From NCBI RefSeq assembly GCF_000224005.2, contig NZ_CP007031.1, positions 1 through 64,000 of the forward strand: a stretch of DNA of 64,000 nucleotides, given 5' to 3'. Shown in pieces: positions 32,662-42,572 of the stretch. The first letter of the stretch is position 1. Each line of letters begins with the position of its first letter. The position numbers and the translations under genes were made by a program. The notes under the pieces were generated by a model. The model saw only the letters and a list, made by a program, of their open reading frames with translations, did no database searches and was not told the DNA's origin. This DNA is from Marichromatium purpuratum 984 (GTDB taxonomy: Bacteria > Pseudomonadota > Gammaproteobacteria > Chromatiales > Chromatiaceae).

Positions 32662-34920
32662 ATGGCAACCGCAACCCAGGCCGTGCGGGCCCTTCCCGAT
32701 CCCCTGCAACGCATCGTCGAGGCGCGTCATCACGACCCCTTCAGCGTGCTCGGGCGCCATCTCGATGAGCACGGCGGTCTGGTGGTGCATGTCTTCCTGC
32801 CGCGCGCCGAGCGGGTGCGGCTGGTCGAGGCCGCTGCCGCGATGACCCGGATCGAGGGCACCGATCTGTTCATCTGGCGCGGCGTGCCCGAGGCGCTGCC
32901 CGAGCGCTATCAGCTCGAGTGGGAGGATGCTGCCGGGGTGGTGCATCGCAGCCACGACCCCTACTGTCTCCCGCCACAGCTCGGCGACTTCGATCTCCAT
33001 CTGTTCGGCGAGGGGCGTCACTGGCACGCCTATCGTTTCCTCGGCGCGCATCTCCACCAGGTCGACGGCATCGCCGGAGTGCGCTTTGCGGTGTGGGCGC
33101 CGAATGCCGCGCGGGTGAGTGTGGTCGGCGACTTCAACGCCTGGGACGGGCGCGCCCATCCGATGCGGGTGCGCGGTGGCTCCGGGGTGTGGGAGCTGTT
33201 CATCCCCGAACTCGGTCCCGGCGGTCTCTACAAGTACGAGATCCGCGACCGTCAGGGCAATGTCCAGGTCAAGATCGACCCTTACGCCCAGGCCTTCCAG
33301 GAGCGGCCCGAGACCGCTGGCCATCTCTGCCCGGAGACCCGCTATCGCTGGGGTGACGCCGGCTGGATGCGCGCCCGTGCCACGGCCGACTGGCAACAGC
33401 GCCCGTTCTCGGTCTACGAGGTGCACCTCGGTTCCTGGCAACGTGATGCCGACGGTGGTTTTCTCAACTATCGCGTACTGGCCAAGCAGATCGGCGACTA
33501 TGTCGAGGCGCTCGGCTTCACCCATGTTGAGCTGCTGCCGATCACCGAACATCCGCTCGATGCCTCCTGGGGCTATCAGTGCACCGGCTATTTCGCCCCG
33601 ACCTCGCGTTTCGGCTCGCCCGATGACTTCCGCTTCTTCGTCGATCATCTCCATCAGCGCGGTATCGGTGTGCTACTCGACTGGGTGCCGGCGCACTTCC
33701 CCAAGGACGCCTACGCCCTGGCGCGCTTCGACGGCACCGCGCTCTACGAACACGCTGATCCGCGGCTCGGCGAGCACAAGGACTGGGGCACGCTGATCTT
33801 CAACTTCGGTCGCAACGAGGTGAAGAACTTCCTGCTCTCGAGCGCGCTCTACTGGCTCGAGGAGTTCCATCTCGACGGGCTGCGGGTCGATGCCGTGGCC
33901 TCGATGCTCTATCTCGACTACTCACGCGACGCCGGCGAGTGGATCCCCAACAAGTACGGCGGCAACGAGAATCTGGAGGCGGTGGAGTTCCTGCGTGAAC
34001 TCAACAGCGTCACCCATGAGCGTCATCCCGGTACCCTGATGATCGCCGAGGAGTCGACCTCCTGGCCGGCGGTGTCGCGCCCGACCTATCTCGGCGGGCT
34101 CGGCTTCAGCATGAAGTGGAACATGGGCTGGATGCACGACACCCTGTCCTACATGTCCAAGGACCCGATCTATCGCCACTTCCATCATGACCTGCTGACC
34201 TTCGGCCTGCTCTATGCCTTCACCGAGAACTTCGTGCTGCCCTTCTCCCACGACGAGGTGGTGCACGGCAAGGGTTCGATGATCGACAAGATGCCGGGCG
34301 ACGGCTGGCAGAAATTCGCCAGCCTGCGTCTGCTCTATACCCTGATGTTCAGCTATCCGGGCAAGAAGCTGCTGTTCCAGGGCTGCGAGTTCGCCCAGGG
34401 GCGCGAGTGGCGCTTCGACGACGCGCTCGACTGGGAGCTGCTCGAGCGGCCGCAGCATCAGGGCATCAAGCGTCTGGTGAGCGATCTCAACCACTGCCAT
34501 CGCACGCTGCCGGCACTCCATCAGCAGGATTTCGCCAGCGAGGGCTTCGAGTGGATCGACTGTCACGACAGCTCGCAGTCGGTGCTGAGCTATCTGCGCA
34601 AGGACCGCAACGGCGAGACCCTGGCGGTGGGGGTGTTCAACTTCACCCCGGTGCCGCGCGAGCACTATCGCATCGGTGTCCCCGAGGCCGGCTTCTATCG
34701 TGAGCTGATCAACTCCGACGCCGAACTCTATGGCGGCAGCAACGTCGGCAACCAGGGCGGTGTCGAGACCGAGGCGGTGAGCTGGATGGGGCGCCCCTAT
34801 TCGATCCCGATCGCCTTGCCCCCGCTCGGTGGCCTGATCCTGGTGCGCGAGTCACAGGCTGAGGCGCCGGAGGCGGGCGCGCGCGGCGATACTGCCGACA
34901 GCGAGGTCAGCGCCGCCTGA
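32662..34920 (+). CDS. glgB: 1,4-alpha-glucan branching enzyme
   Basis: GlgB creates alpha-1,6 branches in glycogen. It is a 752-residue GH13 protein: an N-terminal carbohydrate-binding region, a CBM48 module ([22 protein letters not shown] near residue 135), then the catalytic barrel with [16 protein letters not shown] (nucleophile Asp), [10 protein letters not shown] (acid/base Glu) and [14 protein letters not shown]. The ATG at 32662 follows GGAGGA by about 11 bases. The last 25 residues are an Ala/Glu-rich extension after the normal end (GGLILVRE). Confidence 0.96.
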   Translation: MATATQAVRALPDPLQRIVEARHHDPFSVLGRHLDEHGGLVVHVFLPRAERVRLVEAAAAMTRIEGTDLFIWRGVPEALPERYQLEWEDAAGVVHRSHDPYCLPPQLGDFDLHLFGEGRHWHAYRFLGAHLHQVDGIAGVRFAVWAPNAARVSVVGDFNAWDGRAHPMRVRGGSGVWELFIPELGPGGLYKYEIRDRQGNVQVKIDPYAQAFQERPETAGHLCPETRYRWGDAGWMRARATADWQQRPFSVYEVHLGSWQRDADGGFLNYRVLAKQIGDYVEALGFTHVELLPITEHPLDASWGYQCTGYFAPTSRFGSPDDFRFFVDHLHQRGIGVLLDWVPAHFPKDAYALARFDGTALYEHADPRLGEHKDWGTLIFNFGRNEVKNFLLSSALYWLEEFHLDGLRVDAVASMLYLDYSRDAGEWIPNKYGGNENLEAVEFLRELNSVTHERHPGTLMIAEESTSWPAVSRPTYLGGLGFSMKWNMGWMHDTLSYMSKDPIYRHFHHDLLTFGLLYAFTENFVLPFSHDEVVHGKGSMIDKMPGDGWQKFASLRLLYTLMFSYPGKKLLFQGCEFAQGREWRFDDALDWELLERPQHQGIKRLVSDLNHCHRTLPALHQQDFASEGFEWIDCHDSSQSVLSYLRKDRNGETLAVGVFNFTPVPREHYRIGVPEAGFYRELINSDAELYGGSNVGNQGGVETEAVSWMGRPYSIPIALPPLGGLILVRESQAEAPEAGARGDTADSEVSAA

Positions 34921-35015
34921 TCCATCCGGTCCGGCGTCACGACGTCGGGTCGAACCATTGCAACGACGCCGCTCCGACGCGGCGTCCCCACGTCATTCCA
35001 CGAGGTCGATCCCGC

Positions 35016-35390
35016 GTGACACAGCAAGACCCCGCCGTCGTCGACGGTACCCCACTGGAGCAGGACGACGCGCTGCTCCGCGCCAAGCTCAACCAGGAGA
35101 CGGCCCGCGCGCCCTGGTCGTCGCTGCAGCGCTTCTTCGCCCAGGGTAAGGTGATCCGCGTCGCCGCCGGGCTGGATCTGATCGAGACCGCGCTGCGCAT
35201 CGCCCGTGACGACACCGCCGCACTGGGCGCTGCGATCGAGGCCGGCGAGGTCGGCCCGATCCCGGACGCCGAGGCGCGCGACTGGTTTGCGCGCGAGGCC
35301 GAGGTCTGGGCGCTGGTGATCGCGCCCTGGGTACTGGTACAGGAGGCGGGATGCACATCTGGGTCGACGCCGACGCCTGCCCACGGGTGA
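35016..35390 (+). CDS. DUF2288 family protein
   Basis: A small protein of 124 residues. The core ([40 protein letters not shown]) is characteristic of DUF2288, a family common in gammaproteobacteria and cyanobacteria with no known function. It starts at GTG with GAGG about 11 bases upstream. The last 13 residues overlap the next gene by 40 bases in another frame. The pairing with a YaiI-like gene may reflect cotranscription. Confidence 0.75.
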   Translation: MTQQDPAVVDGTPLEQDDALLRAKLNQETARAPWSSLQRFFAQGKVIRVAAGLDLIETALRIARDDTAALGAAIEAGEVGPIPDAEARDWFAREAEVWALVIAPWVLVQEAGCTSGSTPTPAHG

Positions 35391-35806
35391 TCCGCGACAT
35401 CCTCTACCGCGCCGCCGAGCGCTGTGGGGTAGCGCTCACCCTGGTCGCCAACCAGTCGCTGAACACGCCGCCCTCGCGCTGGATCCGCTCGATCCGGGTC
35501 GGTGCCGGGTTCGATCAGGCCGATGCCGAGATCGTGCGTCGGGTCAGTACCGGTGACCTGGTGATCACCGCCGACATCCCGCTCGCCGCCGAGGCCATCG
35601 CCAAGGGCGCCGAGGTGCTCGATCCGCGTGGTGAACGCTACACCAAGCACAACATCGGCGAGCGGCTGAACATGCGCGACTTCATGGAGACGCTGCGCTC
35701 CAGCGGCGTCCAGACCGGTGGGCCGGCGGCGCTCGACGCGCGCGATCGTCAGGCCTTCGCCAATGCCCTCGACACCCTGCTCAGCCGCGCCGCACGCGCC
35801 GGCTGA
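35351..35806 (+). CDS. YaiI/YqxD family protein (DUF188)
   Basis: A 151-residue protein of the UPF0178/DUF188 family, related to PIN/NYN-like nuclease folds but of unproven activity. The conserved [15 protein letters not shown] is at the N-terminus, with [25 protein letters not shown] in the middle and [13 protein letters not shown] after it. It overlaps the DUF2288 gene. Confidence 0.9.
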   Translation: MHIWVDADACPRVIRDILYRAAERCGVALTLVANQSLNTPPSRWIRSIRVGAGFDQADAEIVRRVSTGDLVITADIPLAAEAIAKGAEVLDPRGERYTKHNIGERLNMRDFMETLRSSGVQTGGPAALDARDRQAFANALDTLLSRAARAG

Positions 35807-35864
35807 GGGCGCGACGAATCGTTTCCAGGCGCGCTGTGCGTGCCGCACCTTCGACTGTCCCGAG

Positions 35865-36656
35865 TTGTCGCTGCTGATCGCCGATGCCGCACCCGCCGTC
35901 GATTCCGGAGCGCCCGTCGCGACGCCGCACCGTCATCCGCAATGGCTGTTTCTGGTGGTGCTCGACGGCGATCAGTGGATGGAGGTCGAGGGGCGGCAGG
36001 TGCGCGTCGAGCGTGGTCGCATGCTGATGCTGCCACCGGCGCGGTTGCATCGGCCACTGCCGCAGCGCGGCGTGCCGACCCAGCTGGTGCTGCTGATCGA
36101 GGACGACTGGCTTGCCGCATTGGCCGCCACCCAGGGGCTCGACCCCGAGGCGTTGCGGGTGCCGCTGCTCCAGCCGGTCGAGGGGCACGAGGTACTCGCG
36201 GTCGCCGAGCGGCTCGCCCGCGAGCATCTCGGGCGGCTGCCGGGACGCGCGGCGATGCTGCGCCTGCTCGCCGAGCAGCTGGCGCGTCTCTGTCTGCGCG
36301 CGCTGGCCGAGCGCCCGGCCAGCGCACGGACCGCGCGACTGGTCGAGCAAGCGGTGGTCTATGTCGAGACCCATCTCGCCGAGCCGCTCTCGCGCGAGCT
36401 GATCGCCGCCCATCTCGGGGTCTCGCGCGCCACCCTCGACCGGCTGCTGCGGACCCGGCTCGGCTGTAGTCCGCGCGAGCTGATCTATCGTTCGCGTCTG
36501 GCGCGTGCCCGCGCCCTGCTGGCGCACTCCGAGTGCTCGATCACCGAGGTCGCCGCCGAGTGCGGGTTCGCCTCGCCGTCGCACCTGGCCTCGCGCTTCC
36601 GTGTCGCCGAGGGCTGTTCGCCGCGTCGCTATCGGGCGCGATTGCGGCACGGGTGA
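35865..36656 (+). CDS. AraC-family transcriptional regulator
   Basis: A regulator with an N-terminal cupin-like sensor half (HRHPQWLFLVVLDGDQWMEVEG, then RMLMLPPARLHRPLP) and a C-terminal AraC DNA-binding domain with two helix-turn-helix units (LSRELIAAHLGVSRATLDRLLR and ITEVAAECGFASPSHLASRFR). The start is unclear. The open frame runs upstream to 35718 inside the previous gene, but that part looks like off-frame sequence. TTG at 35865 is the best in-frame candidate and gives 263 residues, without a good ribosome site. Target genes are unknown; the methyltransferase downstream is 85 bases away. Confidence 0.8.
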   Translation: MSLLIADAAPAVDSGAPVATPHRHPQWLFLVVLDGDQWMEVEGRQVRVERGRMLMLPPARLHRPLPQRGVPTQLVLLIEDDWLAALAATQGLDPEALRVPLLQPVEGHEVLAVAERLAREHLGRLPGRAAMLRLLAEQLARLCLRALAERPASARTARLVEQAVVYVETHLAEPLSRELIAAHLGVSRATLDRLLRTRLGCSPRELIYRSRLARARALLAHSECSITEVAAECGFASPSHLASRFRVAEGCSPRRYRARLRHG

Positions 36657-36740
36657 CGGATGTTGCGTCGGTGATGAAGGTCTGGTGAGACGGTCGTCGG
36701 CTAGTCTGGAGATCGTCCTCATCCACCGGAGATCATCATC

Positions 36741-37379
36741 ATGTCCAACCCCTATCCACGGACCGATTTCGAGCAGGTCGCCGCGACCTGGGACAACAAC
36801 CCGTTGATCCAGGAACTCGCCCGGGCGGTCCGTCTCGCCCTGGCCGGGCATTGCGCGCCGCGCCCGGGGATGCGGGTGCTCGATTACGGCTGCGGCACCG
36901 GTCTGGCGGCGCTCGCGCTCGCCGCCGAGGTCGCCGAGGTCGAGGGCTGGGACAGCAGCCCCGGGATGCTCGCCGAACTCGAAGCCAAGCGGTTGGCCGC
37001 TGGGCTCGACAACCTCCACATCCGTCAGGTCGATCTGGTCGACGAGCCGGCCCCGGCCAGTGGTTTCGACCTGATCCACTCGGCGATGGCGCTGCATCAC
37101 GTGCCCGATGTCGGTGCCATGATCGCGCGTCTTGCGGGGCTGCTGGTCCCGGGCGGAACGCTCTTCCTGGTCGACCTCGATTGCGAGGACGGCAGCTTCC
37201 ACGCCGACCACGAGGGCGTCTGTCACCACGGTTTCGACCGTGAGCGAATCGCCGAGATGCTTGTCGATGCCGGGCTGGAGCGGATCCGCGTTGAGACCGC
37301 CCACCGCCTGGTCAAGCCCGACGCCGCCGGTGTCGAGCGCACCTACTCGATGTTCTGCGCCAGCGCGGTGCGGGGCTGA
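36741..37379 (+). CDS. Class I SAM-dependent methyltransferase
   Basis: A 212-residue methyltransferase with the SAM-binding motif VLDYGCGTGLAALALA near residue 47, an acidic residue ending strand 2 (VEGWDSSPGM), and FDLIHSAMALHHVPD as motif IV. GGAG lies before the ATG. The substrate cannot be predicted. Immediately downstream is a heptad repeat array. Confidence 0.85.
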   Translation: MSNPYPRTDFEQVAATWDNNPLIQELARAVRLALAGHCAPRPGMRVLDYGCGTGLAALALAAEVAEVEGWDSSPGMLAELEAKRLAAGLDNLHIRQVDLVDEPAPASGFDLIHSAMALHHVPDVGAMIARLAGLLVPGGTLFLVDLDCEDGSFHADHEGVCHHGFDRERIAEMLVDAGLERIRVETAHRLVKPDAAGVERTYSMFCASAVRG

Positions 37380-37383
37380 GTTT

Positions 37384-37530
37384 CAGCTTCCAGCCGCCAG
37401 CGGTCAGCTTCCAGCCACCAGCCACCAGCCACCAGCCACCAGCTTCCAGCTTCCAGCCGCCAGTCGTCAGCCGCCAGCGATCAGCGATCAGCGATCAGCC
37501 GCCAGCGGTCAGTTGTTAGCCACCAGCGGG
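37384..37530. repeat. Heptad array, left arm: twenty-one in-phase degenerate heptads (locus 3)
   Basis: Twenty-one consecutive 7-base units run without slip. Almost all fit YAGYNNY, for example CAGCTTC, CAGCCAC (four in a row), CAGCGAT (three in a row), CAGCCGC, CAGTCGT and CAGTTGT. Positions 1-3 are nearly fixed and positions 5-6 vary freely. It begins five bases after the methyltransferase stop. Confidence 0.9.
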
Positions 37531-37564
37531 GAGCTAGCCAACCAACTGTCGAGCATGCGCGCCC

Positions 37565-37606
37565 ACTGGCGGCTGGAAGCTGACCGCTGGTGGCTGACGC
37601 CTGGTC
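37565..37606. repeat. Heptad array, right arm: about six reversed heptads (locus 3)
   Basis: CTGGCGG, CTGGAAG, CTGACCG, CTGGTGG, CTGACGC and CTGGTCC read as the reverse complement of the left-arm pattern. The arms are separated by 34 bases, so an imperfect hairpin or cruciform is possible. Confidence 0.8.
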
Positions 37607-37687
37607 CCCCGACACACGGGTTTCTCGATCGCCCGACAATCGCATAGGATCTGCATCCGCTTCTGATGCTCGAAGGAGATGTTGCGC

Positions 37688-38260
37688 ATGGCGATCCTGA
37701 TTCTGGGTCTGGTCCTTTTTCTCGGTGGGCACTCGGTGTCCATCTTCGCCCCCGAGTGGCGCGCGCGCGTAGTGGCGCGTATCGGTGAGTTGCCGTGGAA
37801 GGCGCTCTATGGGCTGTTCGCGCTGTTCGGTTTCCTGGTGCTGGTGTGGGGCTACGGGCTGGCGCGTCAGGCGCCGATCCCGCTCTATGACCCGCCGGTC
37901 TGGCTGCGTCATATCAATCTGCTGCTGATGCTGCCGGTGTTCACCCTGCTGCTCGCGGCCTATCTGCCGGGGCGTATCCAGCGCACCCTCAAGCACCCGA
38001 TGCTCGTCGCGGTGAAGCTGTGGGCGCTGGCGCACCTGCTGGCCAACGGCACCCTGGCCGATGTCCTGCTGTTCGGTGGCTTTCTCGCCTGGGCGGTGGC
38101 CGACCGCATCTCGCTCAAGCGTCGTCCGGCGCCCACCGTCTATGGCGCGCCGGCCTCGTCCTTCAACGATGCACTCGCCATCGTCGGCGGTCTGGTACTC
38201 TATCTTGCATTCATGTTCTGGCTGCATCGGGCGCTGCTGGGGGTCGCTCCGATCGGCTGA
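37688..38260 (+). CDS. nnrU: NnrU family membrane protein
   Basis: A 190-residue integral membrane protein with about five hydrophobic segments. It starts MAILILGLVLFLGGHSVSIFAP and contains the NnrU hallmarks (GLFALFGFLVLVWGYGLAR, then HPMLVAVKLWALAHLLANGTLADVLLFG). NnrU was named from denitrification loci but is widespread; its role is not established. AAGGAG lies 9 bases before the ATG at 37688, favouring it over the ATG at 37679. Confidence 0.87.
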   Translation: MAILILGLVLFLGGHSVSIFAPEWRARVVARIGELPWKALYGLFALFGFLVLVWGYGLARQAPIPLYDPPVWLRHINLLLMLPVFTLLLAAYLPGRIQRTLKHPMLVAVKLWALAHLLANGTLADVLLFGGFLAWAVADRISLKRRPAPTVYGAPASSFNDALAIVGGLVLYLAFMFWLHRALLGVAPIG

Positions 38261-38273
38261 CGCGGAGGTGCCG

Positions 38274-38750
38274 ATGCGACAGATCCGGGTACAGCACGAG
38301 CCACTCGACCCACTGGCCGAGCAGGCCGTGCTCAACGACACCGACGGGCGGGTCGGCGCGGTGGTGAGCTTCACCGGGCTGATGCGCACGTTCGGCGCCG
38401 AGGGTGCGGTCGACGGCATGGTCCTCGAGCACTACCCGGGCATGACCGAGCAGGCGCTCGAAGCGCTCGCCGCGCAGGCCGAACGGGCCTGGCCATTGAC
38501 CGATCTGGTGCTGGTGCACCGGGTCGGTCGGCTCGCCCCGGGCGATCCGATCGTCTTCGTCGGGGTGGGTAGCGCGCATCATGCGGCGGCCTTTCGTGCC
38601 TGCGAGTTCCTGATCGACGCCCTCAAGACCCGTGTCCCGCTGTGGAAGAAAGAGACGAGCGGCGCGGATGAGCACTGGGTCGAGGCCCGTGCCAGCGACG
38701 AGGCCGCGGCGCGGCGCTGGGACGAGACGACGACCCGCGACCCGGAGTGA
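38274..38750 (+). CDS. moaE: Molybdopterin synthase catalytic subunit
   Basis: MoaE, with MoaD, inserts two sulfurs into precursor Z to form molybdopterin. GAVVSFTGLMRTFG, VLEHYPGMTEQALE and the catalytic region VPLWKKETSGADEHWVEA (with the lysine pair) are conserved. It is 158 residues. GGAGGT lies 6 bases before the ATG. moaD is not adjacent. Molybdopterin genes here may relate to other Mo enzymes rather than to nifQ. Confidence 0.94.
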   Translation: MRQIRVQHEPLDPLAEQAVLNDTDGRVGAVVSFTGLMRTFGAEGAVDGMVLEHYPGMTEQALEALAAQAERAWPLTDLVLVHRVGRLAPGDPIVFVGVGSAHHAAAFRACEFLIDALKTRVPLWKKETSGADEHWVEARASDEAAARRWDETTTRDPE

Positions 38751-38965
38751 GCGCCCTGGGCGAGGCGCTGTCGTCGTCTCCGCCCGTCACCTGACCCGCG
38801 TGTCTGGATCCCGGCTCACGCACGTTTCGCATCGGCGTTCAAGGATGGTGGCCGTGCCCGGCTCGATCCCGCTGTGGAGATCGACGGGCTGGAGGCGAAG
38901 TCTGTGCATGTACTGGTCGGTTCGGAACGCACCGAGCGCATCAGCGCGCGCCGGAGCCGAGGTAT

Positions 38966-41900
38966 ATGCTGCGACAAGACATGGCGCAAGCCGCCATCGA
39001 CCAGACGGCCCTGGAGATCTACTGGGCCGGTCTCGACGGTCGGCTGGTCGAGGTCAATACCACCGTCGAGCGGTTGACCGGCGAGGGGCGCGAGCGGCTG
39101 ATCGGCCAGCCGGTCGCCAGCATCGACACCAGCCTCGATGCCGCGGCCTGGTCGGCGCTGGTCGCGCGTCTGCGCCAGGTGCGTCACGAGCGGCGTGAGG
39201 GTGTACACCGACGCGTCGAGGGCGAGGAGTGTGCCGTCGAGGTGACGCTGTCACTGCTCGAGTGCGACGGCCAGCCCCTGGTGTGTGCCTTCGCCCTGGA
39301 GATCGGCCCTCGCAGCGCGGTCGAGATGGCGCTGCGCGAGAGCGAGCAGCGGCTGCGCTCGCTGATCAACGCCACCCCCGACATCATCTGCTTCAAGGAC
39401 GGCGAGGGGCGCTGGCTGGAGGCCAACGACGCCGATCTCGCGCTGTTCTCGCTCACCGCCGTCGACTATCGCGGCAGGACCGACGCCGAGCTGGCCGAGT
39501 TCACCGACCCCTGCTATCGCGACGCCTTCCTCGCCTGTGAGTCGAGCGACGAGATCGCCTGGCGCGCCGGCCGGCTGTCGCGTGCCGAGGAGCGGATCAC
39601 CCGCCCGGACGGGGTGACCAAGGTCTACGACGTGATCAAGGTGCCGGTGTTCGAGGACGACGGCCGGCGCAAGGGGTTGATCGTGCTCGGGCGCGACATC
39701 ACCGAGCGCGACTGCTACGAGCGTGCGCTGCGCGACAGTGAGGAGCGTTTCGCGCTGGCGATGCGCGGCAGCGATGCCGGGCTGTTCGACTGGGACCTGC
39801 GCACCCGGCGGATCTATCTGTCAGCGCGCTGGAAGTCGATGCTCGGCTACGCCGAGCGCCAACTGCCCGACCGGCTCGAGACCTGGGAGCGGCTGGTCGA
39901 CCCCAGGGATCGCGAGCGCTGCTGGCGCCGGCTGCGCGACTACATGAGTGGACGCTGCGACGACTTCGACCTCGAGATGCGGATGCGTCACAAGGAGGGG
40001 CACTGGGTCGATGTCCTGTCCCGCGCCTATCTGGTACGCGACCAGCGCGGTCGCGCGCTGCGCATGGTCGGCACCCAGATCGATATCTCCGCGCTCAAGC
40101 AGGCACAGCGTCAGGCCGAGACCGAGCGCAACCGTGCCAGGCAGTATCTCGACATCGCCGGGGTGATGTTCCTCGCACTCGACCTCGACGGCCACATCCT
40201 CTCGGTCAACCCGCGTGGCTGTAACGTGCTCGGTTGTGCCGAGTCGGAGCTGATCGGGCTCGACTGGTTCGCCCGCTTCCTGCCGCCGGGCGAGCGCGAG
40301 CGGCGTCACGGGCTGTTTCGCAAGATGCTCTCGGGCGCCCACCCGGAGACCGCCCTGACCGATGGTCCGATCCTGACCGCGCGTGGCGAGGAGCGGCTGA
40401 TCGCCTGGCACCACAACCTGGTGCGCGATGGCGAGGGCACGGTGATCGGCACCCTGTCATCGGGCGAGGACGTCACCGAGCGCCGGCTCGCCGAGCGCGC
40501 GCTGCACGAGGAGCGCGCATTCCTGCAGCACGTGATCGACGGTATCGACGACCCGATCATGGTGATCGGTACCGATCACCACGTGTTGCGGATGAACCGC
40601 GTCGCCCAGCGACTCGCCGCGGTCGACGATGCCGGACTGCACGAGTGGGGCTGTCACCAGCTCGCCCCGCATCCCTGCGTGCCCGAGGACCCGCTGTGCC
40701 CATTGCGCACCATCCTCGAGAGCGGCGAGCCGTGCAAGATGCTGCGCCACCATCGGCTGCCCGACGGCGGCGTGCGTCAGTACGAGGTCGCCGCCAGCCC
40801 GCTGCTCGACGACACCGGCGAGGTGATCGGCATCATCGAGGTCTCGCGCGACATCAGCGACCACCTCGAGTTGCTCGACCGATTGCGCGAGCGCGAGAAC
40901 AGCTATGCCCATCTCGCCCATCACGACCCGCTCACCGGACTGCCCAACCGGCTGCTGTTCGCCGATCGGTTGGAGCAGGCGATCCGGCTGGCGCACCGCG
41001 AGCACACCCGGCTGGCGGTGCTGTTCATCGACCTCGACGGCTTCAAGCACGTCAACGACAGCTTCGACCACAGCTATGGCGACCAGGTGCTCAAGGTGGT
41101 GGCGGGGCGGCTGCGGGCGCAGTTTCGCGAGGGCGACACCCTGGCGCGGATGGGCGGCGACGAGTTCACCCTGATCCTCAACGGCATCGCCCATCAGGAC
41201 GACGCGGCACGGGTGGCGCGCGCCATCCTGCAGCTGTTCAAGGATCCCTTTGAGGTCGGCGAGCACTCGGTGTTCCTCGGCGCGAGCATCGGCATCAGCC
41301 TCTATCCCGAGCACGGCGCGCGCGCCGAGGACCTGGTGCGCAACGCCGACGCGGCGATGTATCGCGCCAAGGACGAGGGGCGCAACGGCTTTCGCTACTA
41401 CTCCGAGGAACTCACCGCGCGCGCCTTCGAGCGGGTGCTGCTCGAATCGAGCCTGCACCGTGCCCTGGAGCGCGATGAACTCGAACTCTTCTACCAGCCG
41501 CAGCTCGACCTGGTGAGCGGCGAGCTGCGCGGGCTCGAGGCGTTGGTGCGCTGGCGTCATCCCGAGATGGGGCTGGTCTCGCCCGGCAAGTTCATCCCCC
41601 TGGCCGAGGAGTCGGGGATCATCATCGTCATGGGTGAGTGGATCCTCGAGCATGCCTGCACCCAGATGCGTGCCTGGCAGCAGGGCGGGCTGCTCGACGA
41701 GCAGGTGCTGATCAGCGTCAACCTCTCGCCCAAGCAGTTCGATCAGCACGCGCTCAGCGAGATGGTCGGCGGTATCCTCACCCGCACCGGTCTGTCACCG
41801 GCGGGACTCGAACTGGAGATCACCGAGTCGACGATGATGCGCTCGATCGAGCGCACCCGGCACGTGCTCGGCGCGCTGCGTGCGCTCGGCGTCAAGATCG

Positions 41901-42214
41901 CCATCGACGACTTCGGGACCGGCTACTCCTCGCTGACCCAGCTCAAGCGGTTGCCGCTCACCAAGCTCAAGATCGACAAGTCCTTCGTCTCCGACATCCC
42001 CGACGACGCCAACGACGTGGCCATCGCCAAGGCCATCATCGCGCTCGCCAGCAGCCTCTCGCTGGAGGTGCTGGCCGAGGGCGTGGAGACGCGCGAACAG
42101 CAGGACTTCCTCACCCGCGAGGGCTGCCATACCGGGCAGGGCTATCTGTTCTCGCATCCGCTCGAGGTGGCGGCGCTCGAGCGCTTCCTGCTAGCCCTGA
42201 GGGGGGGTGGCTGA
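38966..42214 (+). CDS. Multi-PAS diguanylate cyclase/phosphodiesterase (GGDEF-EAL)
   Basis: A 1082-residue cytoplasmic c-di-GMP protein without membrane segments. About five PAS domains cover residues 15-640, followed by GGDEF (about 650-805) and EAL (about 825-1065). The cyclase motif is intact (MGGDEF near 730), with an inhibitory I-site RxxD exactly five residues before it (REGD). The phosphodiesterase motif LEALVRW and DDFGTGYSSL are intact. The fifth PAS contains cysteines (PHPCVPEDPLCPL, then GEPCK) that could bind metal or sense redox. Both catalytic domains appear functional. The stop overlaps the convergent mrpG gene by 24 bases. Confidence 0.93.
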   Translation: MLRQDMAQAAIDQTALEIYWAGLDGRLVEVNTTVERLTGEGRERLIGQPVASIDTSLDAAAWSALVARLRQVRHERREGVHRRVEGEECAVEVTLSLLECDGQPLVCAFALEIGPRSAVEMALRESEQRLRSLINATPDIICFKDGEGRWLEANDADLALFSLTAVDYRGRTDAELAEFTDPCYRDAFLACESSDEIAWRAGRLSRAEERITRPDGVTKVYDVIKVPVFEDDGRRKGLIVLGRDITERDCYERALRDSEERFALAMRGSDAGLFDWDLRTRRIYLSARWKSMLGYAERQLPDRLETWERLVDPRDRERCWRRLRDYMSGRCDDFDLEMRMRHKEGHWVDVLSRAYLVRDQRGRALRMVGTQIDISALKQAQRQAETERNRARQYLDIAGVMFLALDLDGHILSVNPRGCNVLGCAESELIGLDWFARFLPPGERERRHGLFRKMLSGAHPETALTDGPILTARGEERLIAWHHNLVRDGEGTVIGTLSSGEDVTERRLAERALHEERAFLQHVIDGIDDPIMVIGTDHHVLRMNRVAQRLAAVDDAGLHEWGCHQLAPHPCVPEDPLCPLRTILESGEPCKMLRHHRLPDGGVRQYEVAASPLLDDTGEVIGIIEVSRDISDHLELLDRLRERENSYAHLAHHDPLTGLPNRLLFADRLEQAIRLAHREHTRLAVLFIDLDGFKHVNDSFDHSYGDQVLKVVAGRLRAQFREGDTLARMGGDEFTLILNGIAHQDDAARVARAILQLFKDPFEVGEHSVFLGASIGISLYPEHGARAEDLVRNADAAMYRAKDEGRNGFRYYSEELTARAFERVLLESSLHRALERDELELFYQPQLDLVSGELRGLEALVRWRHPEMGLVSPGKFIPLAEESGIIIVMGEWILEHACTQMRAWQQGGLLDEQVLISVNLSPKQFDQHALSEMVGGILTRTGLSPAGLELEITESTMMRSIERTRHVLGALRALGVKIAIDDFGTGYSSLTQLKRLPLTKLKIDKSFVSDIPDDANDVAIAKAIIALASSLSLEVLAEGVETREQQDFLTREGCHTGQGYLFSHPLEVAALERFLLALRGGG

Positions 42215-42565
42215 ATCTCCGCTGGCATTGGCCTGGCGCGGATCGCTGGCCTCGGCGCGCGGCGGTACCGGCGCGATCGAGCGCAGTCGCAGGTGCAGCG
42301 CGGCCTTGGCCAGCAGGTGGGCGCTCACCGGCGCAGTGATGAAGAGAAACAGCGTCACCAGTAGTTCGTGCAGGCTCAGCCCCTCGCCACGGGTGCTGAA
42401 ATAGACCATCGAGGCGATCAGCAGGCTGCCGACACCGAGCGTGGTGGCCTTGGTCGGGCCGTGCAGCCGGGTATAGAAGTCCTCGAGCCGCGCCAGTCCG
42501 AGCGAGCCGATGAAGGTGAAGAGCGCGCCGAGCAGGATCAGCGCCGAGAGGATGATTTCGAGCAT
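42191..42565 (-). CDS. mrpG: Mrp-type cation/proton antiporter subunit G
   Basis: A small membrane subunit of the multisubunit Na+(K+)/H+ antiporter, 124 residues with three membrane helices. The MrpG features GSLGLARLEDFYTRLHGPTKATTLGVG and VTLFLFITAPVSAHLLAKAAL are present. The last 30 residues are a polar tail. It is the last gene of a six-gene operon and starts 7 bases after mrpF. Confidence 0.92.
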   Translation of the reverse strand: MLEIILSALILLGALFTFIGSLGLARLEDFYTRLHGPTKATTLGVGSLLIASMVYFSTRGEGLSLHELLVTLFLFITAPVSAHLLAKAALHLRLRSIAPVPPRAEASDPRQANASGDSATPPQG

Positions 42566-42572
42566 CTTGGCC

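Noticed and set aside
37384-37606. CRISPR array
   Set aside because: Units are 7 bases with no spacer/repeat alternation and there are no cas genes in the window.
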